A stretch of 64,000 nucleotides of DNA, from positions 47,300,786 to 47,364,785 of the forward strand of contig OY755046.1 in NCBI GenBank assembly GCA_963576565.1, given 5' to 3'. Within the stretch, counting starts at the first letter, position 1; the number at the start of each line of letters is the position of its first letter. The notes beneath the pieces are model-generated. The model did not search any database. It was not told where the DNA came from and saw only the letters and a list, made by a program, of their open reading frames with translations. Made by a program: the position numbers and the translations under genes. Source of the stretch: Aspidapion aeneum. Taxonomy: Eukaryota; Arthropoda; Insecta; Coleoptera; Brentidae. Below, piece by piece: positions 35,469-47,383 of the stretch.

Positions 35469-36473
35469 TAGTGTTGTAAAATTTCCAGGAATATATTTTT
35501 GGAAATATTTCCGGACATATTGGAAATATATGGAAATATATTATGAAATATTAAAAAAAAAAACAAGAAAAGGGAATATTTATTTATACAAATTAGATGG
35601 CTAAATGCCTGAAGGGGAGAAAACGAGAGATTTCAAAAAAAAATATCCCAAAGTTAAATACACCCCGTCTGGGAAAACAAACGTTTATTGAACTAAATCA
35701 AGGGACAAAAATCAGGAATACGCTAGAAGCGTACCTTCTTTCATTTAACAGCAGTTCCACAGTTTCACTCGCGGCACCGCGGACTTTCTTGTGGATGGAA
35801 TTTGGTCTTAATCTTACTTAACACGTGTGACTTCTTTCAGTGGTTTTTCATTCCTAACTCTTTGCATGATGCTGCGCATGATTTTGCCAAAATGATCAGG
35901 TGTTTAAAGAGAAAATAACTTTCAACAAAGAGAAAGATTATCACCTGATCGGAATTTTCCCAAACAAGGAGTTTCTTTTTTAAAGGTTTGGCTAAAGAGC
36001 CCAAAAATATCAAAACAAAATTTAAGGTTAGGTTTTTCCCAAAAATTCAAATAAAAACAAAAACAGAAAATAACTGGCAGCACTAAACACAAATCATAGC
36101 AAAAAAGGGGAAAACGGAACACAAATCAGGAGTTATTGTTCAAACAAATAAACAGAAATAATGTTAAATTTGTACAACAATAATCTCATTCTTGACACAC
36201 TACACTATTCACTAGTCGAGCAAGAGGCATATCTTCATGGCTGTCATTAGAATCACACTTAATAACATCGTTTTCTTGCCAGTCTACTTCCTGAAAATCT
36301 TCAATAGTATCGGATATAAAAATTGTTCTATAGTAAGTTTCATGCTTATAGGGTTACAAAATATGAAAGATAATATTTTTTAAAACATTTCCAATTTTCG
36401 CAATATTTCCAAGACCCGTTCGAAAATTTCCAATCTTTCCATTAACATGGGAATATTTCCATTTACATCACTA
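35469..36473. mobile_element. hAT-like element with 8-bp target duplication
   Basis: The ends TAGTGTTGTAAA and, inverted, TAGTGATGTAAA are flanked by an exact CGCAAGAA duplication (35461-35468 and 36474-36481). The subterminal regions are rich in GGAAATATTTCC motifs. A minus-strand reading at 36188-36320 (EDFQEVDWQENDVIKCD, then MPLARLVNSVV) and a 74-codon plus frame at 35597 could be relics of a coding region, but neither is recognisable. Size 1005 bp, non-autonomous. Confidence 0.82.
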
Positions 36474-36481
36474 CGCAAGAA

Positions 36482-37359
36482 TCAAATGTGAGATATTCAC
36501 ACATGTAGCATTCAGCCCTATTTTGTCCAACCCCTATTCCTACTACTACCCTACGTTTTAAAATGGTTTCCCATACCACAAGATAAGTCCAAATGATAAA
36601 AATAGGCAAATAGAAGAGGGGTGCATTCATGCCCTAAAACCCCAGTATAATAATAGGGTAAGAAAAAGAGTGAAAATAAAAATGGGGTGCTGGTGGAGAG
36701 GGATGGTTTTACACCACAGGGAGCCCTAAAATTGAACCTGGACTGGTCGCCTAACGGCTTATTCTATTGACAATCAGAAATTTTATCTTTACCTGTCCTA
36801 TTCACAAAATATAACAGAATTGTTTGTCATTGTAAATTTTAAGCCTATTATTATTTTGGTCCTAATTTACATGATACAAACAAAAGTATAGGGTGTCCCA
36901 AATTCGATGTTTTTGGGGGTTTTACGTATTTCTAGGGGGGATAGAAAAAATCTGACCCCAACTTGCGAACCAAGATTTTCAAGAGATGATGAAGGTGAAA
37001 ACTACATCTTGATATACCAATCCGTATTTAAGCTACGGGGGACTTTCAAAGAGTCTACATCTTAAAGGGGCGCTTTTAACTTTCTTATTTATCTGAGGGC
37101 ACGGCAGTGTCTCGCCAAGTTCGAGCAACTGCTGTACCATATTTTCTTGAAACATTTCAGCCCATATTTGACCTATCTAAAACTGTACTTCGGAATGAGC
37201 TACGAATCTCAGTCGTAGATCTTCATAGAGTTAACAACCCCTCCAAGTTTGATGGACTTCCATAAAGTAGTAAATTAGTTACGAAATTTCAAAAAACGTC
37301 GAAATTGCCACTCACTCATTCACTCATGTATAGATCAAAATTCTATCGTAGTTCCAGAC
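36482..37359. other. no gene seen
   Basis: From 36893 a GGGTGTCCCAAATTCGATG phrase begins a stretch of AT-rich DNA with short GC patches. Beginning GGGTGTCCC is common in dispersed insect repeats, but no second end was found. Confidence 0.35.
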
Positions 37360-37985
37360 ATGCTACAAAGCTGAAATTTGGTAGACTGATAGAAATTATG
37401 ACCAAACTCCAGGAAAAATCAAAAAACCCCAAAATTCTAATTCACTCCCCTCCCCTATACATGTAAAGTTATGTAAAAGTAACATTGCCCACTTCCAGAA
37501 ACGCTAGAGACCTGAGCTGGAGAAGGCTGATAGAAACTATGATAAAACTATAGAAAAAAATTAAAACACCCCAAAATTCTAAGTTACTTCCCTACTCTTT
37601 AAATGTAAAGTTATGTAAAAGTAATAATGCCCACTTCCAAAAACGCTAGAGAGCTGAGCTTTTTAAGACCGAAAGGCACTATGATAACACTATAGGAACT
37701 TTTTTTAAAACACCAACATTTTAATTTACAACCCTCTCCTATAAATTTAAATTTATATAAAAGTAGCATTGCCCACTTCCAGAAACGCTAGAGAGCTAAG
37801 CTTTGGAAGACTAATAGGAACTATGATAAAACTATAGGAAAAAACACCAAAATTTTAATTTACTTTTCTCCCCTATAACATTGTCCACTTCCAGAAACGC
37901 TAGAGAGCTAAGCTTTGGAAGGCTGATAAGAACTTTGATAAAACCATAGGAAAAAATCCTCAAAATTTTAAATAAGGCATTCCAA
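37360..37985. repeat. tandem repeat of about 130 bp, five units
   Basis: The phrase CCACTTCCAGAAACGCTAGAG followed by GAGCT(G/A)AGCTTTGGAAGA, then AACTATGATAAAACTATAGG and CCCCTATAAATGTAAAGTTA, recurs five times. The units diverge by roughly one base in ten, by eye. Confidence 0.8.
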
Positions 37986-38081
37986 AAGTTTTGAACAATA
38001 TTCCGCATATTTTACTACTTTAAAAATTAAATCTTATCTAATTCCTTTAAAAAAGAAGTGAAATCATAACAAAAACATTCC

Positions 38082-38289
38082 ATGTAAAAAAAATCCAAGT
38101 AGGTACGCGAAAATGAATTGAGATAAAAGTAAAGCCAAGTTCTCCAATACAAATTTACAAAGTTAAAAAAACTTTTCCAAACTAGTAAAAACCTTTCATT
38201 TTAAAATTTGTATTGGAGAACTTGGCTTTACTTTCATGTCAATTCTTTTTACGGAATACCATTTTCGTGTACTTGGCTTTTTTTTACAT
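38082..38289. mobile_element. foldback MITE of about 208 bp
   Basis: Nearly the whole unit is an inverted repeat. The left arm holds CGCGAAAATGAATTGAGATA and AAGCCAAGTTCTCCAATAC; the right arm returns these in reverse. Right-arm sequence recurs at 61290-61430 and 62214-62355. Confidence 0.75.
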
Positions 38290-38394
38290 AGATTGTTTTT
38301 ATTATGTAAAAATTTGTCAACTGTCAAATCGAATTTTATCCATCACTTTTGGTTCTTGAAATATTACATTGAGATGATATTTTTTCTTATAGAA

Positions 38395-38540
38395 TGATCC
38401 TCTTTTTATTCGATTTTTGTAATCAGCTAAAATTTGACATATCTATTAGACAATGTTGAATTACTGTCTGTTTATTCGATTTTTGTAATCAGCTAAAATT
38501 TGACGTATCTATTAGACAATGTTGAATTACCGTCTTCAAT
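38395..38540 (+). repeat. direct duplication, about 72 bp, two units
   Basis: TTTTTGTAATCAGCTAAAAT then TTGAC(A/G)TATCTATTAGACAATG and TTGAATTAC(T/C)GTCT occur twice in tandem, nearly identical. Confidence 0.85.
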
Positions 38541-39046
38541 AATATTTAAATATTGTTTCGTATTGAATACCGTAATGCATCTACAGACAATTTGGCTTTG
38601 AAAATTTTTGTGTATAATTTTTTTTATCAAACATTGATTATTTCTATCGTGTTGCAAATTTTACTTTACTTTAGGGGAAAATGCGTTACGAGGGGGGTAG
38701 GGGGGGGGGGGTTCAAAAATCCTGAATTTTTTCGTTACGTAATTTAAAAACGTTCCCTAACAAGACTAAAATTGAAGACTATTTTTCCTACGAGCGTGTG
38801 GAAAATAATTTTTACGCACTCATTTGCGTGGGGAAAGTACCACTTTACAGCACTTCGTGCGTGTAAAATTTCTTACCGCATGGCACAATCGTGCAATTTT
38901 TTACCGCACACTTTTTTTTTGTTTTGGTGTCCTTAAACTTCAACAAGTGATGATGGCACATCACCCCCTGTATAACTATTGACTTTCTTTCATGGTTGCT
39001 TTGACAGTAGAGTCAACGACGGTATAATAGAGATTTATTGAAATAA

Positions 39047-39297
39047 AGCCAGGCTATAAAAGTGCCAGGCATTGACACCTTCTCATTGTAGTATCAGCTG
39101 TGATCTTTCAACACACGGGCTTTGTATACTTTATGAACCGGAATAAATAGTGCCTTCCAAGGTGCCTTCTATTATTAATTGAAAATAAACGACAAAAGTT
39201 TTAAATTCGACTTTGGTATGTCAATTTTGAAGGATCAACTGTCAGTTTTCAATGTGAATGTGTCAAAATAGTGCCTGGCACAATTATAGCCTGGCTG
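39047..39297. mobile_element. inverted-repeat MITE, AGCCAGGCTATAA ends
   Basis: AGCCAGGCTATAAAAGTGCC (left) and GTGCCTGGCACAATTATAGC, CTGGCT (right) are inverse. Arms are about 36 bp, with a spacer of about 175 bp. Target duplication not certain. Confidence 0.65.
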
Positions 39298-39779
39298 ATA
39301 AAGCCATGAAATTTTTAAGAGTTATATAATTTCAGTATCAGTAGTTTACAGACAAAAAACTTTTATCTTTTTATTTAAACGTGCAACAAGGCACTAAAAA
39401 ATTTAATAAGAAAAATTGTGAACTGAAAATGGATTGAAGTACACTCGCCCACTTTTTTTATGTCACCTATTTTTCCTACATTTGTAGAATACAAAGAAAC
39501 AGTGTATTGTTAGGCAACATCGCATGGCTTAAAATCAATCATGATTTATTAAACGATGTTCTTTGCCAGTTTTTAAAGCCAGCTGAAATTCTGTGCTTTC
39601 TAGACAAGTTTAGTCAATTTTGGAATGACATTAAAAAAGTGGCCGACCATACATCAAATGTACCACTGTTTTTTTTTTTTAATAGTTGGATCAGGATCAG
39701 GTTTTCGTATTAATTTAGGGACTCTTTGTTATTTTTCCATTCTATGTCAATTTTGGCATCAGATTTTACCTCCTAGAAA

Positions 39780-39924
39780 CAGCGCCGTAACTAGGGTCAT
39801 TGGCGCCCGGTGCAATATTAGAGTTTGGCGCCCCCCCCCATCTACAAAAATTGACTCAGAAGATGCCCCTGGCGAGGACGCCATGTGCGGAAGCACCGGT
39901 CGCACCCCCCTAGTTACGGCACTG
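39780..39924. mobile_element. 145-bp MITE, CAGCGCCGTAACTAGGG ends
   Basis: The left CAGCGCCGTAACTAGGG and right CCCTAGTTACGGCACTG are near-perfect inverses. Ends beginning CAG(C/T)GCCG suggest hAT ancestry, though the 8-bp flanks do not match convincingly. Confidence 0.7.
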
Positions 39925-41009
39925 TTAGAGATCCTGTATGTAGACATATTTTAAAGAAATAAAATTTCATTAAAAAATATTGTACATGCAGGGTCTCTAA
40001 TTCTAGCAGGAGACCCTGTATGTATGACATATTTTATAATTCTAACTAGGTATTCGGAAAAAATCTTACAACTTTGCTCATTTAAATTAAGTATAAGTGT
40101 GATCAAGATTAATGGTAAACTAGAACCAATCACCCTGTACATTAGTTAATACTCCGTTTTATAAAAATTCAAAAACCATAAAATCTGGCGAAATTCAGTA
40201 AATCTGACCTACTAGGTAACAGAGAAAGCCTTTTCGTCGAACTAGGCCTTGAGCCCTGTCTGGGTCTGAGTAAAAAAATAACCTAAAATCTTTATAAAGG
40301 TTTATCGAGCAATTTCTTTACTTTCTTCACAGCCAACAATTTATTATTCTTTAATTATTGTAATCAACTTAATTCTATGAGTGTTTTTTATAAATGAATA
40401 TCGTAAAAAATTTTAAAATTGAAAAATATCCTTAAAATTCAAAATTGGGTCAAGACAAAAATAAAATTTAAGTTGTATACTTACCATTACATTTGCGATT
40501 TTCTGTAAAAATGTCAATAAATCAGCCAAGTTTTAACAACAACCCACTTCTTGAACAATGGTCTTTAAATACTTGCAAGTATACGATTTTATTTACACGA
40601 AAAATCGACTAAACTGAGAAAAAAACCAAACCGACCCCGAAAAATGTCTTACTATCTGCGAACTTGATTTGCAAAATGATGTCTGGCGACATCTTTGTGA
40701 TGCTGGTTGTATCATTTTTCGCAAATTCGTTAACAGCCGGCATGCATACGGCACTCTATATCCACCTTCGCGCAGGATATCCGTAAGATGTCGCCTTGTA
40801 ATGCGGTTGTAAAAATGCATTACGAGGCGGGAATGGCGAATACAATAGTTTAGAAAGTTACTGTTTATTAAGAGGGCATGAACAATTTTCATCTTCCTAG
40901 CCTAAAGCTAAGTAGAAATAAATGTGCTATTTGCTACCTCGGGCCCGTGTCCTACTGTTAAAAACAGATCAGGTTAGATACAGAAAATTAATTTTTTTAA
41001 GGTTGGATA
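39925..41009. other. no clear gene; possible retroelement terminus at 40.56-40.90 kb
   Basis: 39927-40025 contains AGAGATCCTGTATGTAGACA and GGAGACCCTGTATGTATGAC, resembling the termini of the element at 62917. 40593-40892 is GC-richer, with a minus-strand 99-codon frame of no recognised family. It lies upstream of the BEL/Pao remnant and could be part of its LTR, but no repeat copy exists in the window to test this. Confidence 0.3.
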
Positions 41010-44000
41010 AGATGTGAAGACTGAGAATGAGTTGGACTCAGGCAGTGAGGCTAGTTTAATGACAGCTTCTTATGTAGGTAGGTTAAGATTAACACCAAAA
41101 GCATCACGTCTAATTCACGGTATAAATAATATGATTTTTGTGTTGTTGACAGTCAGTTGTTCTAAATTTCCTGAAAGTGAGAGTCCTTTGAGTTTAATAC
41201 CATAGTTATTCCAAAAAATTGTGGATCAATCCCTACAGTGTAGTAGGGTCTCAATCTATCTGAGTGGACCTACTTCATTGATCTTGATTTGGCCTTCAAA
41301 AATATTTTTTTGATGATTTTGCCGACCCTAATTTTGTAAATCCTTGTGAAGCAGACCTTTTGTTTGGTATAGATTTGTTTGATCAAATATTGGTGCCAGA
41401 TTTTAAACAATAACAAAAGGAAGGTCTTTAAAAGAGAGGTCTTTGTGCCGTGATAAGTAATGCTAGTTTTGTTACCTCACGAACATTAGGGTTGCATTTT
41501 GGCGAAGAATTAATGCCAAAAAGCAACACTGTCCTAATATGTATTCATGTGGCTTTTCGAGCGGATTTTCGTTTTTTTGGTGTCCCCATGTAAGACTTAA
41601 GGTGAGTATTATTATTTGTGTTTAAAAATTAAAGTTTTAATGATGTAAATTGGACTATTTTAGCCCTATATTCTTTTTTTAGATGGTCAGACAGAAGAAA
41701 AAAACTAATAAACAACTTGTAAAATAAAAAAAAACAAGAAATATGATATAGATAGGGGATGCATTGGAACATGTATCAAAAGCTCTTAATTGTTTCCTAT
41801 CGGTCTCCCCTACTCAAAAATTCCCCTCATTCAAATATCTATCTATCTATTCTATTCTTCGATCCATCTTTGGACATAGGCCTCCCCCAACCATCTAGCT
41901 CCCGTATGTTTCTTCAAATCGTCCGGCTATGTCATTTGGGGTCTTCCAAAGATGCCTGGTGTGATGGCTACCCTTTAATGAGCCTAAAATCGAACTTGAC
42001 TTTTGTGTCATCATGAACCCCTCCATCGCCATCACTTTCAATCATTACGGTCAATGTTCACACGATCGAGTTATATAATCAAAGTTACGGTCCTGCATCT
42101 TATAAAACTCTGAATTTTTTATTAGGGCTTACAAATACTTTATGCAAGATTCCCTTGATCAAGGACACATGCAATTGGACACACCCAACCCTAACCTACA
42201 ATCATAGCTTGAACTCCATTTTTATGATAGGCCCTAAGCTTCAACGTAATGTTGTTTATTTTCGTCTCCTTTAGATTTTATGTTTTTCTGCTGACATCCC
42301 TCAAGTGAATCCCAAAATGGAAGTTCATCCAAATAATCAAAAAATACTATAAAGATTTAATTCCTCTGATGGCGTACAGGCATATTTCCTTCAGACAGTC
42401 ACATATATGGTGTAACTTCAAGTTCAAATTTCGCTCTTCGCAGTCTCCATCATTGTCTAGGATAATGGCACTAATTTTCCCTTAGCTAGTGAAATTTTGA
42501 GCCAAACCACCTATACTGATGAGCCAAGTAACACTTTGTCGCTCTTCTGAAACGTGGGTGTTTTAAGATACAGAAGTGGACCCGCAATGCCCCTAAACTG
42601 TTTCCTTGGACGATAAGGATACTTGGTTTAAAGTGGTGTTCAAAATCTAATTATATTTATTATCGTGTTAAGTTCCTAAATAGAACTTGCACCAAAATAA
42701 ACCTCATTTCCTAAGTTGCCAGGATATATGACCCACTGGGGTTTTTATAAAAATTCCTAATGCATAGATTCTGGGTCCAAAAACTATCATGGGAGTCGGG
42801 AATCTACCCTCACCAGTGATATTTTAGCCAAATGGCAATCCCTCGTTGTGTAGTAACAACCATACAATATTGGGATTACTGAGCTTAATGACTTCTGCGA
42901 TAGCTGATCCATAGCCATGTATTTTCGACAAATATATACTAATACAGCCCAATTGAGTGCCAAAAGCAGAGGGTGCCCTTTGAAAACTATTGCCATTCTT
43001 CGCCAGGAGTTGCGTGCTACCTTATTGTTAGCTGAACATCGTGAAGAATATGCCTTTCCTATAATTTGATACTATACCCATCCAAAAGAAAAGTGTTTGT
43101 AGCTTTTCGAGTTTATTCTATCCTGCCGGTTGTTTATCGCGTGTTTTGCTATTTAGTCAGCTCATTAACCACTATTTCTGGTTGATAGGTCCATCCTGGT
43201 TGCATGGGCGCAAGATTTTTGTATATATTTTCCACATATTTCATGAATAAACACAAAAAATAGCATGAAATACGACATCATAAGGCCTCGGGCCCCCCCA
43301 AGACATATTCCTGGGTGCGCTACTGCTGGTTGATATGACAAATCGAATTATGGCCTATTTCTATTTATTTGGACGATTCCCAATGTAAGCCCTCGTGAGG
43401 AGAACCGTTTATTGTTTTACTGTCTGTGGTGACTGAAACCGAAGTCCAATTATTGCTTACAAAGTAGATATTGCAACTTACGGTAGATTCAGGAAATTCT
43501 TGGGTAATGTTTACGATTCCTCCGCATTGAAAAAGATAGTTCAATTCGTCATTCTTCTTTGACTGTATGCTATGAAGAAATCTATAGCTGTTCATGTTAA
43601 GCATTGAGAAAATTGTTCCCATTCGTAAGTGGTTTTTTGGAATCCCAGGGAGTTCGCAGGGTGTGCATACGATTACGAACCGACCTTGAATATGAGATTA
43701 AACACCCCATGTTATTACCCCGTGAATATCGTCTCATCGGTTTAATTGTTAGAGTTACTTAATGCACGGCAATTCTGGAGATTCCAGAGTGTGATTTTCA
43801 AGTGTTCTCATTGCACCAGACTGCGCTGGTTTAATGTAAGGCGTGGTCGCTGTTCCGTACTATCTAGTAACCAAGGCACGAATTTCAAAGCGGCAGATAA
43901 CCTGCTTACCTTCTATTTTCAGAAAGCTGCTGAGAACCTTGTCGAGTTAGTAGATAACGTTTATGTTGTTGACGGCAAAAACCAAGGTATTTTGTGCTCA

Positions 44001-44040
44001 TGCTATAACTGCAAAAGTATTAAGATAGATTGGTAATTGA
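41010..44040 (+). pseudogene. decayed BEL/Pao retrotransposon pol
   Basis: Fragments in pol order on the plus strand: LDSGSEASLMTASYVGRL (Pao-type aspartic protease, 41029 onward); ADLLFGIDLFDQIL (about 41355); MEVHPNNQKIL, corresponding to the reverse transcriptase VNPxDxxxQRILWR phrase (about 42318); FPKLPGYMTHWGFY (about 42710), matching LSxIARxFDPLGxL; FWLIGPSWL (about 43170), cut by a MITE; and RRGRCSVLSSNQGTNFKAAD (about 43830), the integrase region with N in place of the second catalytic Asp. Stops and frameshifts occur throughout. No LTR pair was found. Confidence 0.8.
43203..43325. mobile_element. 123-bp MITE inside the BEL/Pao remnant
   Basis: The ends CATGGGCGCA and GGTGCGCTACTG are flanked by an exact CTGGTTG duplication (43196-43202 and 43326-43332). 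It splits the pol reading after GPSWL. Same family as 1871-2019. Confidence 0.8.
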
Positions 44041-45009
44041 AGCACATACCAGCCTATAGTTTAAAAAACTCTGGTCCATTAAGTAGTGTTTTAATTTTTC
44101 CGCAGCCCTTCATTTTGTAGTGCTCCCGACCAAAACCCATGTGCGAAAAATTGTAGAAAATCAAATCTTAACTTGTGAAGAGTGCCATTCTTCTGCAAAT
44201 CGAAGGCATATTGAATTCTAGACCCTTTGTGTTCTAGTAATCCCGATCCTGAAGATCTTCAGTGTTTGACTACAGGACATTTTCTTACTTTTAAAGTCCT
44301 TGAGCGGTCCTCTAGATATGCATCTCCTTAGTGTAAATATAAGCTTACTAGCTCGTTGGCAATTGCTGCAAGAGATGCAGCAACAATTTTGGCATCACTA
44401 GCGCTTAGAGTACCTCCAAACCTTGTAAAGAGCACCCATGATATAACCCCCCGCAAAATTTGGTAGTTTTGTCACCATAAAAAATGTGAATATTCAACCT
44501 TTATAGTGTTTGGGCATAGTCGTCAAGTGTTCGCACAAAATATAGCGCGTGATTAGAAGTCAACACAGAAAAGGGTTTCTTGGCAGGCCTATCGTGAAAA
44601 TGTGTTCGCTATTAAAAAAGGTACAAACAACCAATCTTTCTATTTTGTATGTGTATGTTACTTTACTATCGATTTGAAATGCATCTTTTTACTATATGGT
44701 ATTCTTTTAGAATCGGCTGTTAAATGCAAAAACACGTACAAAACACAATGGCATGGCGTACGCAGAAGTTCTTCCTGGGGGAAGCGCGGATTTGAGGCGG
44801 GTGACGTGGTAGTTACCCCACCCCTAGAAAAAAATATTTGGACTTTTAGTTAATAAATATCGGGCTAACCGATAAGTACCCCTAACCATCCCTAGAAATT
44901 CAAATAGTTACATAAATAGTGTTTCGAGCGTATTAGAGTATTCACTTTGCAACCAACTGTCGGGAGACATACTGCATTTTTTGTGAGATAAAAAAAATCG
45001 GGCATGTGC
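44041..45009. other. no clear gene
   Basis: Possible continuation of the BEL/Pao remnant to about 44.5 kb, without clear motifs. At 44744-44830 a GGCATGGCGTACGCAG phrase looks like a hAT-type MITE end. Confidence 0.35.
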
Positions 45010-45190
45010 CAAAAAAGTGTAAAAACCAGCGCTAGGAAGTGGCAGAAGACAAGAAAGCCACCAACTCCTGGGAAACAGGAACAGTTTGAGACAAACCAGA
45101 TAAGACTGCTGATAAGTATTCTAACAGGACATAGCCAATTGAGGGAGCATATTACACGTAGGAGTCGAGAACAACCCTACCTGGCCAGGC
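45010..45190 (+). pseudogene. LINE C-terminal fragment
   Basis: The reading QIRLLISILTGHSQLREHI matches the stretch after RNase H in the LINE at 29951 (EIRIVTGLFTGHYRLRVPI). The following cysteine knuckle is lost. A short, decayed relative. Confidence 0.6.
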
Positions 45191-45544
45191 AAAAGAGACA
45201 TCAATCTACCCCAAAAAATATAAAAATTTTTTTCCTTTATTATTTTAATTCCAAATTTATTCCAAAGGGGTAAACAAGTATGGCAGAAAAAAAGTACTTT
45301 TTCTTATTTTTATTTCGTTTGCAGTAACAACATTTGCCAAATCCAAAGCATAAAGCTAGATTTTTCCTTCAAGGTTCCTTATAACCCTTCTACCACTGGC
45401 ACTTGTTGGAAAGAGATAACAGTAATACGGATCTCTTCAAGCAGTGGTAGACGAATGATTTGCCACACCTTAGTTGTAAGCCACGATAGATAGAAGATCA
45501 AAATAACAAATTTCAGTTGAAATAAAAAATTAAAACAAAATTTT

Positions 45545-45800
45545 ATTATTGAGGTCATGTCTCTACCACACGTGCAAACCTCTCTATAAAACTTTTCGGA
45601 ACAGCAATTCCATTAATTACTAAAGCCCTAAAGCCCCATTATCAGTCTATTGTTCTTCCTTTAAATACACTTTAAATTGCCTTACTGGAAATGTATAAGC
45701 ACTTGCGTTAGAAACCCCCTTTGTAGTCATCACCAAAACCATTAATTTCAATACTCAGTCTTATGAGTTAAACTATATTGCCGCCCACTTCATTTTCAGC
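45545..45800 (-). pseudogene. GH18 terminal-exon copy J, partial
   Basis: Retains, out of frame in places, the region equivalent to the C-terminal DDYKG...SGN...FPL and the downstream flank (CCACACGTGCAAACCTC, compared with CTACACGTGTTAACTTC in other copies). The most distant and most decayed copy in the array. Confidence 0.65.
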
Positions 45801-45829
45801 ATTCAACAGTCGTCATCGAATTGGCGTGC

Positions 45830-46290
45830 GATGCATGTAAAATATAATTTGACCTTGAACTTCGAGAATATACGCAGGTGTAGTCCAGGAGACGACACGC
45901 AGCCAGCCGAGGAACCAGGAATAATAACCTAGGAGCTTGATAAGTGCTATAGTCGGTACCAGGATGGCGCCAGCATAAATCTCCTAAAGTCAGATCACGA
46001 CGACCATGAATGTTGCGCTGAAAAGGAAAGAGGTCTACCGGCTATAAATAAGTTCTGCTGGGACGATCGCGATGTTAGATAGATGCAAGTAGTATAAAAG
46101 CGTGGGTCTACTGTGTATACTTGCTACGCACAGATCCCTGGCCTCGACGGAGACGTGCCAGGCAAAAACTTGCATCCTAGGGGGCACGTGCATCAGTTTG
46201 GTATACGGACAAATCGGGGTCTGCGATTGTGCCTGGTCGCTAGACCAAAAATGGTCTCCCCACTACTGCTACTAACTAACTATATATGAT
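45830..46290. other. GC-richer island between exon copies, unknown
   Basis: About 45880-46270 is markedly richer in G+C than the surrounding exon-copy units and has no match elsewhere in the window. It ends in a CTACTGCTACTAACTAACTA simple stretch. It may be a SINE- or LINE-derived insertion. No A/B box or coding frame was certain. Confidence 0.4.
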
Positions 46291-46339
46291 AACAGGCTAT
46301 TAAAATACAAAATGTAAATATGACATTACAAGAAAAAAC

Positions 46340-46575
46340 CTCAGGTCATGCCTCTCCTATACCTGCAATAAGAATTTTCGATATAGCACGTCTATTCATT
46401 AATAGAGCACCGTTGTCAGTCTACTGTACCATTTTTCTGGTTTTAAATACACTTATTAGTGGAAATATCATCGCACGTTCCTTACAAACCCCTTTGTAGT
46501 CGTCAGCATTAAGAATGTAGATTATCACGCCACAAAAGTCATTATTTATGACAAACTCTCAGTTGATCTCTCTAC
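46340..46575 (-). pseudogene. GH18 terminal-exon copy I, partial
   Basis: Contains CCTTTGTAGTCGTCAG on the plus strand (minus-strand DDYKG) and the downstream unit flank. The upstream half of the exon is missing. Confidence 0.7.
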
Positions 46576-46589
46576 TACACTTGATAACT

Positions 46590-47215
46590 AAAATGTTTTG
46601 GTAAAGCAAGGCCAATTTATAAATAGGGTTCCATTGTACAGTCTACTGTTCTGTTTTCTAGTTTGAAAAACACTTTTAACTGCTATAACTAGTGGAAATA
46701 ATGTATTGACACTTTCGTTACGAACTGTTTTGTAGTCGTCAGTGTTAAGACTATAGACATCGAAGAAATAACTGGACAAGAAGGACAACGCATGTAAAAA
46801 ATCTCGAGCCTTTGTTATAACGTGAATATCAACCCTAGTCTCAAACTCGCTAGGAAACGTTCGCAGCGCCCTCTTCATCTGGATAGGTTAACTGGGCTCG
46901 CAATTGAGCGATTTGGCGAAGGTTCTTTATATGTTATTTATTCCAAGCTATAGACCAGCACGCTACCAGACATTTTTTTTGAAAAACTTAGTCTTCTGAT
47001 TTAAATTATGTTTATCATACAAAGGTGTTAATTAATTCGTAAAATTAGTGGCTTATGGGTTTAAATCACTGTGTCAAAAAATGATGCAATATTTATTTGA
47101 AGACACACAGGTCTGAGAGTAATTGACAAACCCCGTTAGAACAAGTCTACCAAATCTAGTAGCTGTAGTGGTATACGGATTCGGTTTCGCAATAAAGTTT
47201 TCAAAGCGTCAAGGC
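46590..47215 (-). pseudogene. GH18 terminal-exon copy H, split and degraded
   Basis: 46590-46790 keeps the C-terminal part (YSLNTDDYKTVRNES...NTLFPLV). 46970-47215 keeps the N-terminal part, including CCGAAACCGAATCC and CAGACCTGTGTGTC-like phrases. Between them about 180 bp is unrelated. Frames are broken. Confidence 0.75.
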
Positions 47216-47383
47216 TATTCAAATAAGGAATTTCATTTGAAATAAAAAATTTTACACATTTTAATATTTGTAAATAACATCGCAAAAGACGTTTTCTAGT
47301 CATCTCTCAACTACCTTTGTTAACTCCACAATAAAAAATTTCGGGACAGCAAGGCCATTCAATATTAAAGCACCATTCTAAGT

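Noticed and set aside
43365..43622. 85-codon minus-strand frame as a possible gene
   Set aside because: It is antisense to the decayed BEL/Pao integrase region and has no recognisable motif.
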